Source: Rhodocyclales bacterium
GTDB taxonomy: Bacteria > Pseudomonadota > Gammaproteobacteria > Burkholderiales > Rhodocyclaceae
Direction: 5' to 3'
DNA length: 6,626 nucleotides
Assembly (NCBI GenBank): GCA_021413665.1
Contig: JAIOPW010000258.1
Coordinates: 1-6,626 of the forward strand
Shown: positions 1 through 5,552 of the stretch, in pieces
How positions within the stretch are numbered: the stretch's first letter is position 1
Layout of the letters: every line of letters starts with the position of its first letter
Notes under the pieces: model-generated
Databases searched by the model: none
Told to the model about the DNA's origin: nothing
What the model saw: the letters and a program-made list of their open reading frames with translations, nothing else
Program-made: the position numbers and the translations under genes

Positions 1-214
1 CGGCCTGCTGTTCGGGCGTCAGCTTGCGCCAGGTGGGGCCCCTGGTATTGACCAGGGTCTGCCAGCCGGCGGTGCGGCACCAGTGCACCACGCGGTCGCG
101 CGGCACGCCCTGCTTCTTGTAGTCGTGGAATTCGTAGCTGATGTTGTTGGCATCGCACCAGGCGAAGGCCTTCTTCATCGTGTCGCAATTCTTGATGCCG
201 TAGATCTTGACCAT
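1..214 (-). CDS. ArsC/Spx-like (YffB-type) reductase, N-terminal part
   Basis: Reading the minus strand from the ATG at 214-212 gives 71 codons that run off the left edge. The protein begins MVKIYGIKNCDTMKKAFAWC, and a later stretch reads YEFHDYKKQGV. This is the classic start of the ArsC-related thioredoxin-fold family (Spx/MgsR/YffB type): a beta strand, then an active-site loop with Cys10 (NCDTMKKA), then the FHDYKK strand. Further cysteines are at 20 and 46. Family members are about 115-120 residues, so roughly 45 residues are missing. The family is annotated as arsenate-reductase-like, but YffB-type members have no firmly assigned substrate. Cys10 followed by DTMKKA rather than an arsenate-pocket signature argues against calling it a true arsenate reductase. 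In other proteobacteria this gene often precedes dapE, which would lie to the left here; that cannot be seen. No good Shine-Dalgarno sequence precedes the start. Family call is firm; specific function is unknown. Confidence 0.9.
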   Translation of the reverse strand, partial: MVKIYGIKNCDTMKKAFAWCDANNISYEFHDYKKQGVPRDRVVHWCRTAGWQTLVNTRGPTWRKLTPEQQA

Positions 215-248
215 TGCCGCTGTCTGCCGTGTTCTGTAAGGGAGCCGA

Positions 249-254
249 ATCATA
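249..254 (-). promoter_or_regulatory. Possible -10 box for the ArsC-like gene
   Basis: On the minus strand these bases read TATGAT, one mismatch from the sigma-70 -10 consensus, about 34 nt upstream of the ATG at 214. No convincing -35 hexamer lies 16-18 nt upstream. The box lies just upstream of, and on the opposite strand to, the plus-strand box at 256-270, so the two divergent promoters would be close enough to interfere with each other. The call rests on motif and position only. Confidence 0.3.
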
Positions 255-255
255 A

Positions 256-270
256 CAAACGGGGCATAAT
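256..270 (+). promoter_or_regulatory. Putative promoter core (GGCATAAT) of the membrane-protein pair
   Basis: The bases read CAAACGGGGCATAAT. CATAAT (265-270) is one mismatch from the sigma-70 -10 box and ends 8 nt before the ATG at 279. If it is a -10 box, transcription would start about 6-8 nt later, at or just before the start codon, leaving almost no 5' leader; this fits the absence of a Shine-Dalgarno sequence. No clear -35 hexamer is seen around 242-247. The same 15 bases, with one mismatch, occur at the same distance from the ATG at 2299. That repetition is the main reason for calling it. Confidence 0.45.
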
Positions 271-278
271 CGGCCGCG

Positions 279-1376
279 ATGGCAAACCCCACCACTCCGC
301 AGCGCAGCGAGGCGCAGCAACGTGCCGACGAGATCGCGATCTTCCGCGCCGAACTGGCGCGGCTGGAAGGCGAAGGCGTGCTGACGCTAGATCCGGCGCA
401 GGCGCAGGCGGTGCGCGAACACCATGATGTGCTGCTGGCGTCCTTCGCCGGCCGCTTCGACATCGACCGCAACCTGCAGGCCCGGCAGTTGTCGCTGGGC
501 ATGCGCGTGGCGTCCTTCCTTGGCGCGCTGGCTCTGGCGGCCAGCGTGTTCTTCCTCTTCTACCAGTTCTGGGGCTACTTCGGCGAGACGGCACAGGTGG
601 CGATCCTGCTCGGTGCGGCGCTGGCCAGCCTCGGCCTGACGGTGGCGATCCAGAACCGTGACGCCTCGGGCTACTTCACCAAGCTGGCGGCGATGGTGGC
701 CTTCGCCTGCTTCGTGCTGAACCTGGTCATGCTCGGCCAGATATTCAACATCACACCCACCGACCGCGCCCTGATCCCCTGGGGCGCGCTGGCCTTCCTG
801 CTGGCCTACGCCTTCGACCTGCGCCTGCTGCTGGCGGCGGGCATCTGCTGCGTGATCGCCTTCACCGCCGCCCGTGTCGGCGAGTGGGGCGGCATCTATT
901 GGCTGCATTCGGGCGAGCGGCCGGAGAACTTCTTTCCGGTGGCGGCGCTGCTGTTCGCGGTACCGGCCGTGTTCGCCCACCGGCGCCAGGGCGGCTTCGC
1001 CCCGATCTACCGCATCTTCGGCCTGCTCTGCGTCCTGGTGCCGGTGCTTGTGCTGGGCCACTGGGGTTGGGGTAGCTACCTGGCGGACTTCGAGGGCGTG
1101 TCGACGCGGACCATAGAGGGTGGCTACGAGGTGGCGGGCTTCCTCGCCAGCGCCGTCGCGATCTGGATCGGCGCGCGACGGCAGTGGCCGGACACGATCA
1201 ACACCGGCATCACCTTCTTCGTCATCTTCCTGTACACCAAGTTCTTCGACTGGTGGTGGGAGCTGATGCCCAAGTACCTGTTCTTCCTGGTGCTGGGCCT
1301 GGCCGCGATCCTGATCCTGCTGGTCCTCAAGCGTTTGCGCCGGGCCGGGGCGATGGGCGGGGAGGGCGCGCCATGA
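279..1376 (+). CDS. Multi-pass membrane protein, DUF2157/DUF4401-like
   Basis: This encodes a 365-residue integral inner-membrane protein of unknown function. The first ~70 residues are soluble and helical (EIAIFRAELARLEGEGVLTLD, then a REHHDVLLASF helix), as in the cytosolic head of DUF2157-type proteins. From about residue 76 there are some 9-10 hydrophobic segments, at roughly 76-98, 104-123, 133-153, 165-180, 183-198, 217-233, 242-262, 284-300, 308-322 and 333-351. The C-terminus, with KFFDWWWELMPKYLFF followed by a hydrophobic helix and the basic tail KRLRR, matches the C-terminal pattern I know from DUF2157/DUF4401 proteins. The ATG at 279 is chosen because it opens the frame and sits 8 nt after a -10-like box; there is no Shine-Dalgarno sequence, so a leaderless transcript is likely. 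The stop overlaps the next start (ATGA), so the two products are probably made together and may interact. Membrane topology is clear; the exact DUF name is from memory. Confidence 0.85.
   Translation: MANPTTPQRSEAQQRADEIAIFRAELARLEGEGVLTLDPAQAQAVREHHDVLLASFAGRFDIDRNLQARQLSLGMRVASFLGALALAASVFFLFYQFWGYFGETAQVAILLGAALASLGLTVAIQNRDASGYFTKLAAMVAFACFVLNLVMLGQIFNITPTDRALIPWGALAFLLAYAFDLRLLLAAGICCVIAFTAARVGEWGGIYWLHSGERPENFFPVAALLFAVPAVFAHRRQGGFAPIYRIFGLLCVLVPVLVLGHWGWGSYLADFEGVSTRTIEGGYEVAGFLASAVAIWIGARRQWPDTINTGITFFVIFLYTKFFDWWWELMPKYLFFLVLGLAAILILLVLKRLRRAGAMGGEGAP
1359..1366 (+). promoter_or_regulatory. Shine-Dalgarno for the gene at 1373
   Basis: GGGGAGGG lies 6 nt before the ATG at 1373, inside the end of the preceding coding region. 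It fixes the start of the downstream gene within a longer open frame that extends upstream, and it supports translational coupling through the ATGA overlap at 1373-1376. Confidence 0.7.
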
Positions 1377-2236
1377 GGCTGACGCCCCTGCGCACTTTGG
1401 TGGCCGGTGTGTTGCTGATCCTGCTGGCCAACGCCGTGGCGCTGACCGGTGTGTACCTGAACCGCAGCGGCGATCCCGAGAGCCGGCTGGTGCTGTCGCA
1501 GCGCGAGTTGAGCGTGCCCTGGGACTGGCGCGGCAGCAAGGAGAACAGCGGGCTGGCGCTGGGCCTCAACTGGCGGGTGGGCACGGCGGAGAGCAGCGGC
1601 GACTACTACGGCGGCTACAGTTTCAGCGGCGGCACGCCGGACTGGCTGGACGAGGCGCGCATGGCGGCGCTCGGCTTCGATACCACGGGCTGGGCAAACG
1701 ACAAGGGCACGCGCCGCCGTTTCGAGCGCTCCCTGCCGCGAGATGTGCTGCTGGTGCTGGAACTGGCCGGCCCGTCCTGGCAGCGGTCGCTGGAATGGGC
1801 GCGGGAGAATGCCGCGCGGCATGAGGCGGCGCGGCTGGCCAACGCCGACAGCAAGGAATTTATCAGCAAGGCCAGGTTCGCGCAGGAACAACTGGAGCGC
1901 GAGGAGGTCCTCGGCAGCCGCCTGTTCGCCATCGACGTCGGGCTGGACCGCGTCGCCCTGCGCGCAAAGTACCCGGATCGCAGCCGCTTCCTGATCCTCA
2001 AGGCGACGGTGCGGCCGCAACTGGTCACGGTGGACAAGCAGCGGCGGATCGGCGGCTACGTCAGCGGCATCGGCGTGCGGCAGATCAACGTGCCTTTCGG
2101 GCAGAGGCCGGCACTGGAGCCGGTCCTGCGCAATCGGCAGCGGACGCCGAAGGAGCCTGGCATTCCCTTCGAGGCCACCATCGCCTTCGGCCAGCGTCTG
2201 GAGCCCTGGCTGGAATCGGTGCGGGTGGGGCGCTGA
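1373..2236 (+). CDS. DUF4824-like protein with N-terminal membrane anchor
   Basis: This encodes 287 residues. A short basic start (MRLTPLRT) is followed by one hydrophobic helix, about residues 8-28, that acts as a signal anchor or uncleaved signal; there is no lipobox cysteine. The rest is soluble and should face the periplasm. Visible blocks are LVLSQRELSVPWDWRGSKENSGLAL (about 39-63), LNWRVGT (65-71), a Gly/Tyr-rich GDYYGGYSFSGG stretch (76-87), and PDWLDEARMAALGFD (89-103). The order 'RELxxP...ENSGLxLxLxWR...WLD...LGFD' is what I recall of the DUF4824 family, which travels with a DUF2157-like membrane protein. No catalytic motif is recognised. A charged helical middle (about 135-180, AREN-AARHEAARLAN-ADSKE) may form a coiled coil. 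The start is set by the ATGA overlap and a strong Shine-Dalgarno sequence; the frame is open further upstream, but that part lies inside the previous gene. Function unknown. Confidence 0.82.
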   Translation: MRLTPLRTLVAGVLLILLANAVALTGVYLNRSGDPESRLVLSQRELSVPWDWRGSKENSGLALGLNWRVGTAESSGDYYGGYSFSGGTPDWLDEARMAALGFDTTGWANDKGTRRRFERSLPRDVLLVLELAGPSWQRSLEWARENAARHEAARLANADSKEFISKARFAQEQLEREEVLGSRLFAIDVGLDRVALRAKYPDRSRFLILKATVRPQLVTVDKQRRIGGYVSGIGVRQINVPFGQRPALEPVLRNRQRTPKEPGIPFEATIAFGQRLEPWLESVRVGR

Positions 2237-2240
2237 TTCA

Positions 2241-2271
2241 GCTTTCAGCCTTCTTTCCTTAGCGGGAAAGC
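2241..2271 (+). other. Weak inverted repeats after the DUF4824-like gene
   Basis: Five bases after the stop codon come nested inverted repeats: GCTTTC (2241-2246) against GAAAGC (2266-2271), and TTTCC (2254-2258) against GGAAA (2265-2269) with a 6-nt loop. No T-run follows, so this is not a standard intrinsic terminator. It could mark the end of the upstream transcript or be chance. Confidence 0.2.
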
Positions 2272-2275
2272 CGTC

Positions 2276-2290
2276 CAAACGCGGCATAAT
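2276..2290 (+). promoter_or_regulatory. Putative promoter core (GGCATAAT) of the exporter operon
   Basis: The bases read CAAACGCGGCATAAT. CATAAT (2285-2290) resembles a sigma-70 -10 box and ends exactly 8 nt before the ATG at 2299, the same distance as the matching box at 256-270. The expected transcription start is at about 2296-2298, so the mRNA would be leaderless or nearly so; no Shine-Dalgarno sequence is present. The -35 region (about 2262-2267) is not close to consensus, so an activator may be needed or the promoter may be weak. Confidence 0.45.
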
Positions 2291-2298
2291 TCGTCCCC

Positions 2299-3468
2299 AT
2301 GAATACATCCTTTCTCCTGCGCCGCGTGCTTCCGGCGCTCGTCCTCGTCGCGCTGGCCGTCGGCGCCTTTTTCTGGACCACGCGTTCCAAGCCGGTGGTG
2401 GTGGTGCTGAAGACCGTCGATCGCGGCAATGTCGAATCGACGGTGGTCAATACCCGCGCCGGCACCGTTGAAGCCTGCCTGCGCACGCGGTTGTCGACCA
2501 TCATGGGTGGCCGCATCGAATACCTCGGCGTCAAGGAAGGCGACAAGGTCAAGAAGGGGCAGTTGCTGCTCAAGCTCTGGAACGATGACCAGAAGGCGCA
2601 ACAGGGCCTGGCCGAGGCACAGCGGACGATGGCCTCGCAGCGTGTCAAGGAAGTCTGCACCACGGCCGCCAGTTCGCGGCGCGAGGCGGAGCGCCAGACC
2701 TCGCTGCGGGCCAAGGGTTATGTCTCGGAAGCGCGCGAGGACGCGGCGCGCAGCGAAGCCGACGCCCGCAACGCCGCCTGCGAAACGGCGCGCGCCGATG
2801 TCGCCCAGGCCGGGGCGCGGGTCACGGTGACGCGTGTCGAGCAGGGCCGCATGACGCTTTACGCGCCTTTCGACGGCACGGTGGCGAAAATCGTCGGCGA
2901 ACTCGGCGAGTATTCGACGCCATCGCCGCCCGGCGTGCCGACGCCGCCGGCGATCGACCTGATCGACGACACCTGCCTCTACGTCAAGGCGCCGATGGAC
3001 GAAGTCGATGCGCCCAAGATCAAGGCCGGCCTGCCGGTGCGCGTCTCGCTCGACGCGCTGCCCAAGCAGCCCCTGGCCGGCAAGGTGCGGCGTGTGGCGC
3101 CCTACGTTTCGGCGGTCGAGAAGCAGGCGCGCACGGTCGATGTCGAAGTCGATTTCGAGCGGCCCGCCACCGGCAACCTGCTGGTCGGCTACAGCGCCGA
3201 CGTCGAGATCGTGCTCAGCGGGCGCTCCAACGTGCTGCGCGTGCCGACTGCGGCGCTGATCGAAGGGACGAAAGTGATGGTGCTCAATGTCGACAGCGGC
3301 AGGCTCGACGAGCGCAAGGTCAAAGTCGGCATCGCCAACTGGGAATTCACCGAAATCGTCGAGGGCCTGACCGAGGGCGAGGGCATCGTCGTATCGCTGG
3401 AACGCGAGGGCGTGAAAGTCGGCGCCCGCGCCACGGCGGCGCAAAGCGCCGCTGTGGCGCCAAAATGA
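2299..3468 (+). CDS. Periplasmic adaptor (HlyD/MacA-type membrane fusion protein)
   Basis: This 389-residue subunit should bridge the inner-membrane ABC exporter and an outer-membrane channel. Layout: N-terminal membrane anchor (about 6-26, no lipobox); first barrel strand and lipoyl half (about 50-95, with GGRIEYLGVKEGDKVKKGQLLLKL); alpha-helical coiled-coil hairpin (about 96-178) with its turn at Lys139-Gly140; second lipoyl half (MTLYAPFDGTVAKIVGELGEY, 185-205); beta barrel (LYVKAPMDEVDAPKIKAGLPVRV onward, about 227-305); and a C-terminal membrane-proximal domain (about 310-375). The hairpin tip has R132-x3-L136-x6-S143, the motif known from TolC-docking adaptors such as AcrA and MacA. Four cysteines (60, 120, 161, 226) are unusual for the family; 120 and 161 face each other across the hairpin. 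It lies first in the operon, ahead of the ATPase and permease genes, which makes it a MacA-like partner rather than an RND adaptor. The substrate is not evident. Confidence 0.93.
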   Translation: MNTSFLLRRVLPALVLVALAVGAFFWTTRSKPVVVVLKTVDRGNVESTVVNTRAGTVEACLRTRLSTIMGGRIEYLGVKEGDKVKKGQLLLKLWNDDQKAQQGLAEAQRTMASQRVKEVCTTAASSRREAERQTSLRAKGYVSEAREDAARSEADARNAACETARADVAQAGARVTVTRVEQGRMTLYAPFDGTVAKIVGELGEYSTPSPPGVPTPPAIDLIDDTCLYVKAPMDEVDAPKIKAGLPVRVSLDALPKQPLAGKVRRVAPYVSAVEKQARTVDVEVDFERPATGNLLVGYSADVEIVLSGRSNVLRVPTAALIEGTKVMVLNVDSGRLDERKVKVGIANWEFTEIVEGLTEGEGIVVSLEREGVKVGARATAAQSAAVAPK

Positions 3469-3473
3469 CGGCA

Positions 3474-3534
3474 TACCCCCCCAGCCCCCTTGCCGGGCAA
3501 GGGGGTGACCAGGTTAGCGCCGCTGCGCGGCGTC
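3474..3534 (+). repeat. Double-hairpin intergenic repeat, copy 1
   Basis: This element begins 5 nt after the adaptor stop codon. Hairpin 1 has perfect 10-base arms, CCCCCTTGCC (3485-3494) and GGCAAGGGGG (3496-3505), around a single central base; in practice the loop would open to about 5 nt. A TGACCA link follows, then hairpin 2: CGCCGC (3518-3523), loop TGC, GCGGCG (3527-3532). No T-tract follows, so it does not look like an intrinsic terminator. The same architecture recurs at 5479-5538. It resembles REP-like or MITE-remnant elements of betaproteobacteria, and could also stabilise or process the operon mRNA. The ribosome binding site of the ATPase gene begins only 6 nt past its end. Confidence 0.75.
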
Positions 3535-3539
3535 TGGAT

Positions 3540-3543
3540 GGAG
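3540..3543 (+). promoter_or_regulatory. Shine-Dalgarno deciding a GTG start
   Basis: GGAG sits 7 nt before the GTG at 3551. It supports that GTG as the start of the ATPase, since no in-frame ATG gives a complete N-terminal beta strand. It lies immediately downstream of the hairpin repeat. Confidence 0.65.
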
Positions 3544-3550
3544 TGAGCGC

Positions 3551-4249
3551 GTGAGTTTGATCCGCCTCGCCGGCATAGCGCGTGTTTTCCACCTGGGCGA
3601 CAGCGTGGTGCATGCCCTGAACGGGCTCGACGTGTCGATCGAAGCCGGCGAATACGTCGCGATCATGGGACCGTCCGGCTCCGGCAAATCGACGCTGCTC
3701 AACCTGCTGGGCCTGCTCGACCGGCCTGACGCGGGGTCCTACCGCCTCGAAGGCCGCGACGTCACGACGCTGTCGCCCGACGAGCAGGCCGCCGTGCGAA
3801 GCTTGCGCATCGGCTTCGTGTTCCAGAGCTTCCACCTGGTGCCGCGCCTCACCGCCGCCGAGAACGTGGCCCTGCCGATGATGCTGGCCGGCATTCCGGC
3901 GGCGGAGCGCGCCAAGCGGGTGGCGCAGGCGCTCAAGGATTTCGGCCTCGACCAGCGCGCCGACCACCGCCCCGACCAGCTTTCCGGCGGCCAGCGGCAG
4001 CGCGTTGCGATCGCCCGCGCCACCATTATGCAGCCGGCCGTGTTGCTCGCCGACGAGCCCACCGGCAACCTCGACCGCGCCACCGGCGACGACGTCATCA
4101 ACCTGCTCGAAGCGCTCAACCAGCGCGGCATGACGCTGATCGTCGTCACCCACGACCAGAAGATCGGCGGTCGCGCCCGGCGCCAGTTGATGATGGAAGA
4201 CGGCGAGCTGAAGTTCGACAGCGCGCGGCAGGCGCCTGCGGCAGGCTGA
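3551..4249 (+). CDS. ABC transporter ATP-binding protein (MacB/LolD type)
   Basis: This 232-residue nucleotide-binding subunit sits on the cytoplasmic face and drives export by ATP hydrolysis as a dimer. All motifs are intact: Walker A GPSGSGKST (40-48), Q-loop Gln92 in VFQSFHLVPRLTAAENV, signature LSGGQRQRVAIARA (144-157), Walker B VLLADEP with Asp168 and Glu169, D-loop NLD (173-175), and switch His201 in VVTHD. The segment HALNGLDVSIEAGEYVAIMG and the length are typical of the MacB/LolD/YknY group, which serve mechanotransmission permeases rather than classical importers. It starts with GTG behind a GGAG ribosome site. It is separate from the permease, unlike E. coli MacB where both domains are fused. 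The next gene follows after 9 nt. It should pair with the two permeases encoded downstream. Confidence 0.95.
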   Translation: MSLIRLAGIARVFHLGDSVVHALNGLDVSIEAGEYVAIMGPSGSGKSTLLNLLGLLDRPDAGSYRLEGRDVTTLSPDEQAAVRSLRIGFVFQSFHLVPRLTAAENVALPMMLAGIPAAERAKRVAQALKDFGLDQRADHRPDQLSGGQRQRVAIARATIMQPAVLLADEPTGNLDRATGDDVINLLEALNQRGMTLIVVTHDQKIGGRARRQLMMEDGELKFDSARQAPAAG

Positions 4250-4258
4250 TCCGGAGCC

Positions 4259-5467
4259 ATGCGTACCGTCGATGTCCTGCGTTTCGCCCGCGATGCGGCG
4301 ACCGGCTATCCGCTGCGTACCTTCCTTTCGGTGCTGGCGATGGCCATCGGCGTCGCCGCCGTGGTGGTGCTGACGGCGCTGGGCGACGGCGCGCGGCGCT
4401 ACGTGGTCGAGCAGTTCTCGGCGCTGGGCAGCAACCTCGTCATCGTCCTCCCGGGGCGTTCGGCAACGGGCGGCTTCAGCCCGGCCAACGCGCTGACGAC
4501 GACGCCGCGCGACCTCACCATCGACGATGCGTTTGCGCTGACCCGCCTGCCCTCGGTGCGCCGCGTCGCGCCCTTGACGGCGGGCAACTCGGAGATCAAC
4601 GCCAACGGCCGGCTGCGCGAGGTCGTGGTGGCCGGCACCGCGTCGACCTATCTCGACATCCGCAGCTTCAAGATGGCGGCGGGCAGCTTCCTGCCCGAAG
4701 GCGACTGGAATCGCGGCCTCCCGGTGGCCGTGATCGGCTCCAAGATCAAGGAGGAAATCTTCGGTTCCGCGCCGGCGGTCGGCGAACTGATCCGCCTCGG
4801 CGACCGCCGCCTGCGCATCGTCGGTGTCTTGAAGTCGGTCGGCCAGGGCCTGGGCATGAACACCGACGAGGTCGTGTTCGTGCCGGCCGGCGTGGCCCAG
4901 AGCCTGTTCAACACCAACACCCTGTTCCGCATCCTGATCGAGGCCAGGAGCCGCGACGAGATCGAGGCCGTCAAGCGCGAGGTGGCCGCTGCGCTCAAGG
5001 CGCGCCACGGCGGCGAGGAGGACACCACGGTGATCACCCAGGACGCCGTGCTCGCCACCTTCGACAAGCTGCTGCGCGCGCTGACCGCCGCGGTGGCCGG
5101 CATTGCCGCGATCAGCCTGGCCGTGGCCGGCATCCTGGTGATGAACGTGATGCTGGTCGCCGTGACCCAGCGCACCGGCGAGATCGGCCTGCTCAAGGCG
5201 CTCGGCGCGCGCGGCACGACGATCCGCGACGCCTTCATGGCCGAGGCCGCCATGCTGTCGCTGGTCGGCGCGCTGACCGGCTATGGCCTCGGCCTCTTCG
5301 GCGCCTTCGTCCTGCGCCAGGTGTATCCGGTGTTTCCCGCCTATCCGCCGGACTGGGCCGTGATTGCCGCGCTGGTCACGGCGCTGTCCACCGGCCTGCT
5401 GTTCGGCATCATGCCGGCGCGGCGCGCGGCGCGGCTCGATCCCGTGCAAGCCCTCATGAAGCATTGA
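4259..5467 (+). CDS. ABC transporter permease, MacB/FtsX-like fold (first)
   Basis: This complete 402-residue permease has the four-helix MacB layout. Helix 1 is about 20-42 (TFLSVLAMAIGVAAVVVLTALG), followed by a large periplasmic MacB-core domain (about 45-270, containing GSNLVIVLPGRSATGG, NANGRLREVVVAG and GLGMNTDEVVFVP). Helices 2-4 lie at about 274-300, 327-352 and 363-387. A cytosolic coupling stretch TQRTGEIGLLKALGARGTTIRDAF (303-326) should contact the ATPase. The C-terminus MPARRAARLDPVQALMKH is typical for the family. It lies 9 nt after the ATPase gene. The only Shine-Dalgarno-like bases (GGAG, 4253-4256) are just 2 nt from the ATG, so translation probably depends on coupling to the ATPase gene. 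It is clearly paralogous to the next permease, and the two probably form a heterodimer. Substrate unknown. Confidence 0.93.
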   Translation: MRTVDVLRFARDAATGYPLRTFLSVLAMAIGVAAVVVLTALGDGARRYVVEQFSALGSNLVIVLPGRSATGGFSPANALTTTPRDLTIDDAFALTRLPSVRRVAPLTAGNSEINANGRLREVVVAGTASTYLDIRSFKMAAGSFLPEGDWNRGLPVAVIGSKIKEEIFGSAPAVGELIRLGDRRLRIVGVLKSVGQGLGMNTDEVVFVPAGVAQSLFNTNTLFRILIEARSRDEIEAVKREVAAALKARHGGEEDTTVITQDAVLATFDKLLRALTAAVAGIAAISLAVAGILVMNVMLVAVTQRTGEIGLLKALGARGTTIRDAFMAEAAMLSLVGALTGYGLGLFGAFVLRQVYPVFPAYPPDWAVIAALVTALSTGLLFGIMPARRAARLDPVQALMKH

Positions 5468-5478
5468 CCATGAGGACT

Positions 5479-5538
5479 TATCCCCCAACTCCTTTTCCAG
5501 GAAAAGGGGTGACCACGGTTCAGCCGCGTTGCGGCGTC
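5479..5538 (+). repeat. Double-hairpin intergenic repeat, copy 2
   Basis: This element starts 11 nt after the first permease stop codon and is aligned with copy 1 at 3474-3534. Hairpin 1 arms are CTCCTTTTCC (5489-5498) and GGAAAAGGGG (5500-5509) around one central base, with one G-U pair. Hairpin 2 is GCCGC (5523-5527), loop GTT, GCGGC (5531-5535). The TGACCA link is shared with copy 1. Relative to copy 1, two stem positions differ on both sides so that pairing is kept. GTGACC (5509-5514) can also pair with GGTCAC (5543-5548) to enclose hairpin 2. No T-tract follows, so it is not a clear terminator. Confidence 0.72.
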
Positions 5539-5552
5539 CTTGGGTCACGCTT

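Noticed and set aside
1..214. True arsenate reductase (arsC) as the product
   Set aside because: The family fold fits, but the visible half matches the YffB/Spx-type branch and there are no arsenic-resistance neighbours in the window.
83..427. Plus-strand open frame of 114 codons
   Set aside because: It is antisense to the ArsC-like gene, then overlaps the start of the membrane-protein gene in another frame, and crosses the divergent promoter region. No family resemblance.
1184..1372. Upstream extension of the DUF4824-like gene to an ATG at 1184
   Set aside because: It lies inside the preceding membrane-protein gene in another frame. The start at 1373 has a strong ribosome site and begins directly with a signal-anchor helix.
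1586..1630. GDYYGGYS stretch as the GDYXXLXY domain motif
   Set aside because: The motif needs Leu at position 6 and Tyr at position 8. Here those are Gly and Ser, and the rest of the protein fits a DUF4824-like pattern better.
1124..2308. Long minus-strand open frame (394 codons) opposite the DUF pair
   Set aside because: It has antisense-shadow composition with no recognisable domain, and overlaps two well-supported plus-strand genes.
3485..3505. Intrinsic terminator between adaptor and ATPase genes
   Set aside because: The stem is strong, but no T-run follows and the next gene of the same machine begins 45 nt later with its own ribosome site. A paired copy elsewhere in the operon argues for a repeat or RNA element instead.
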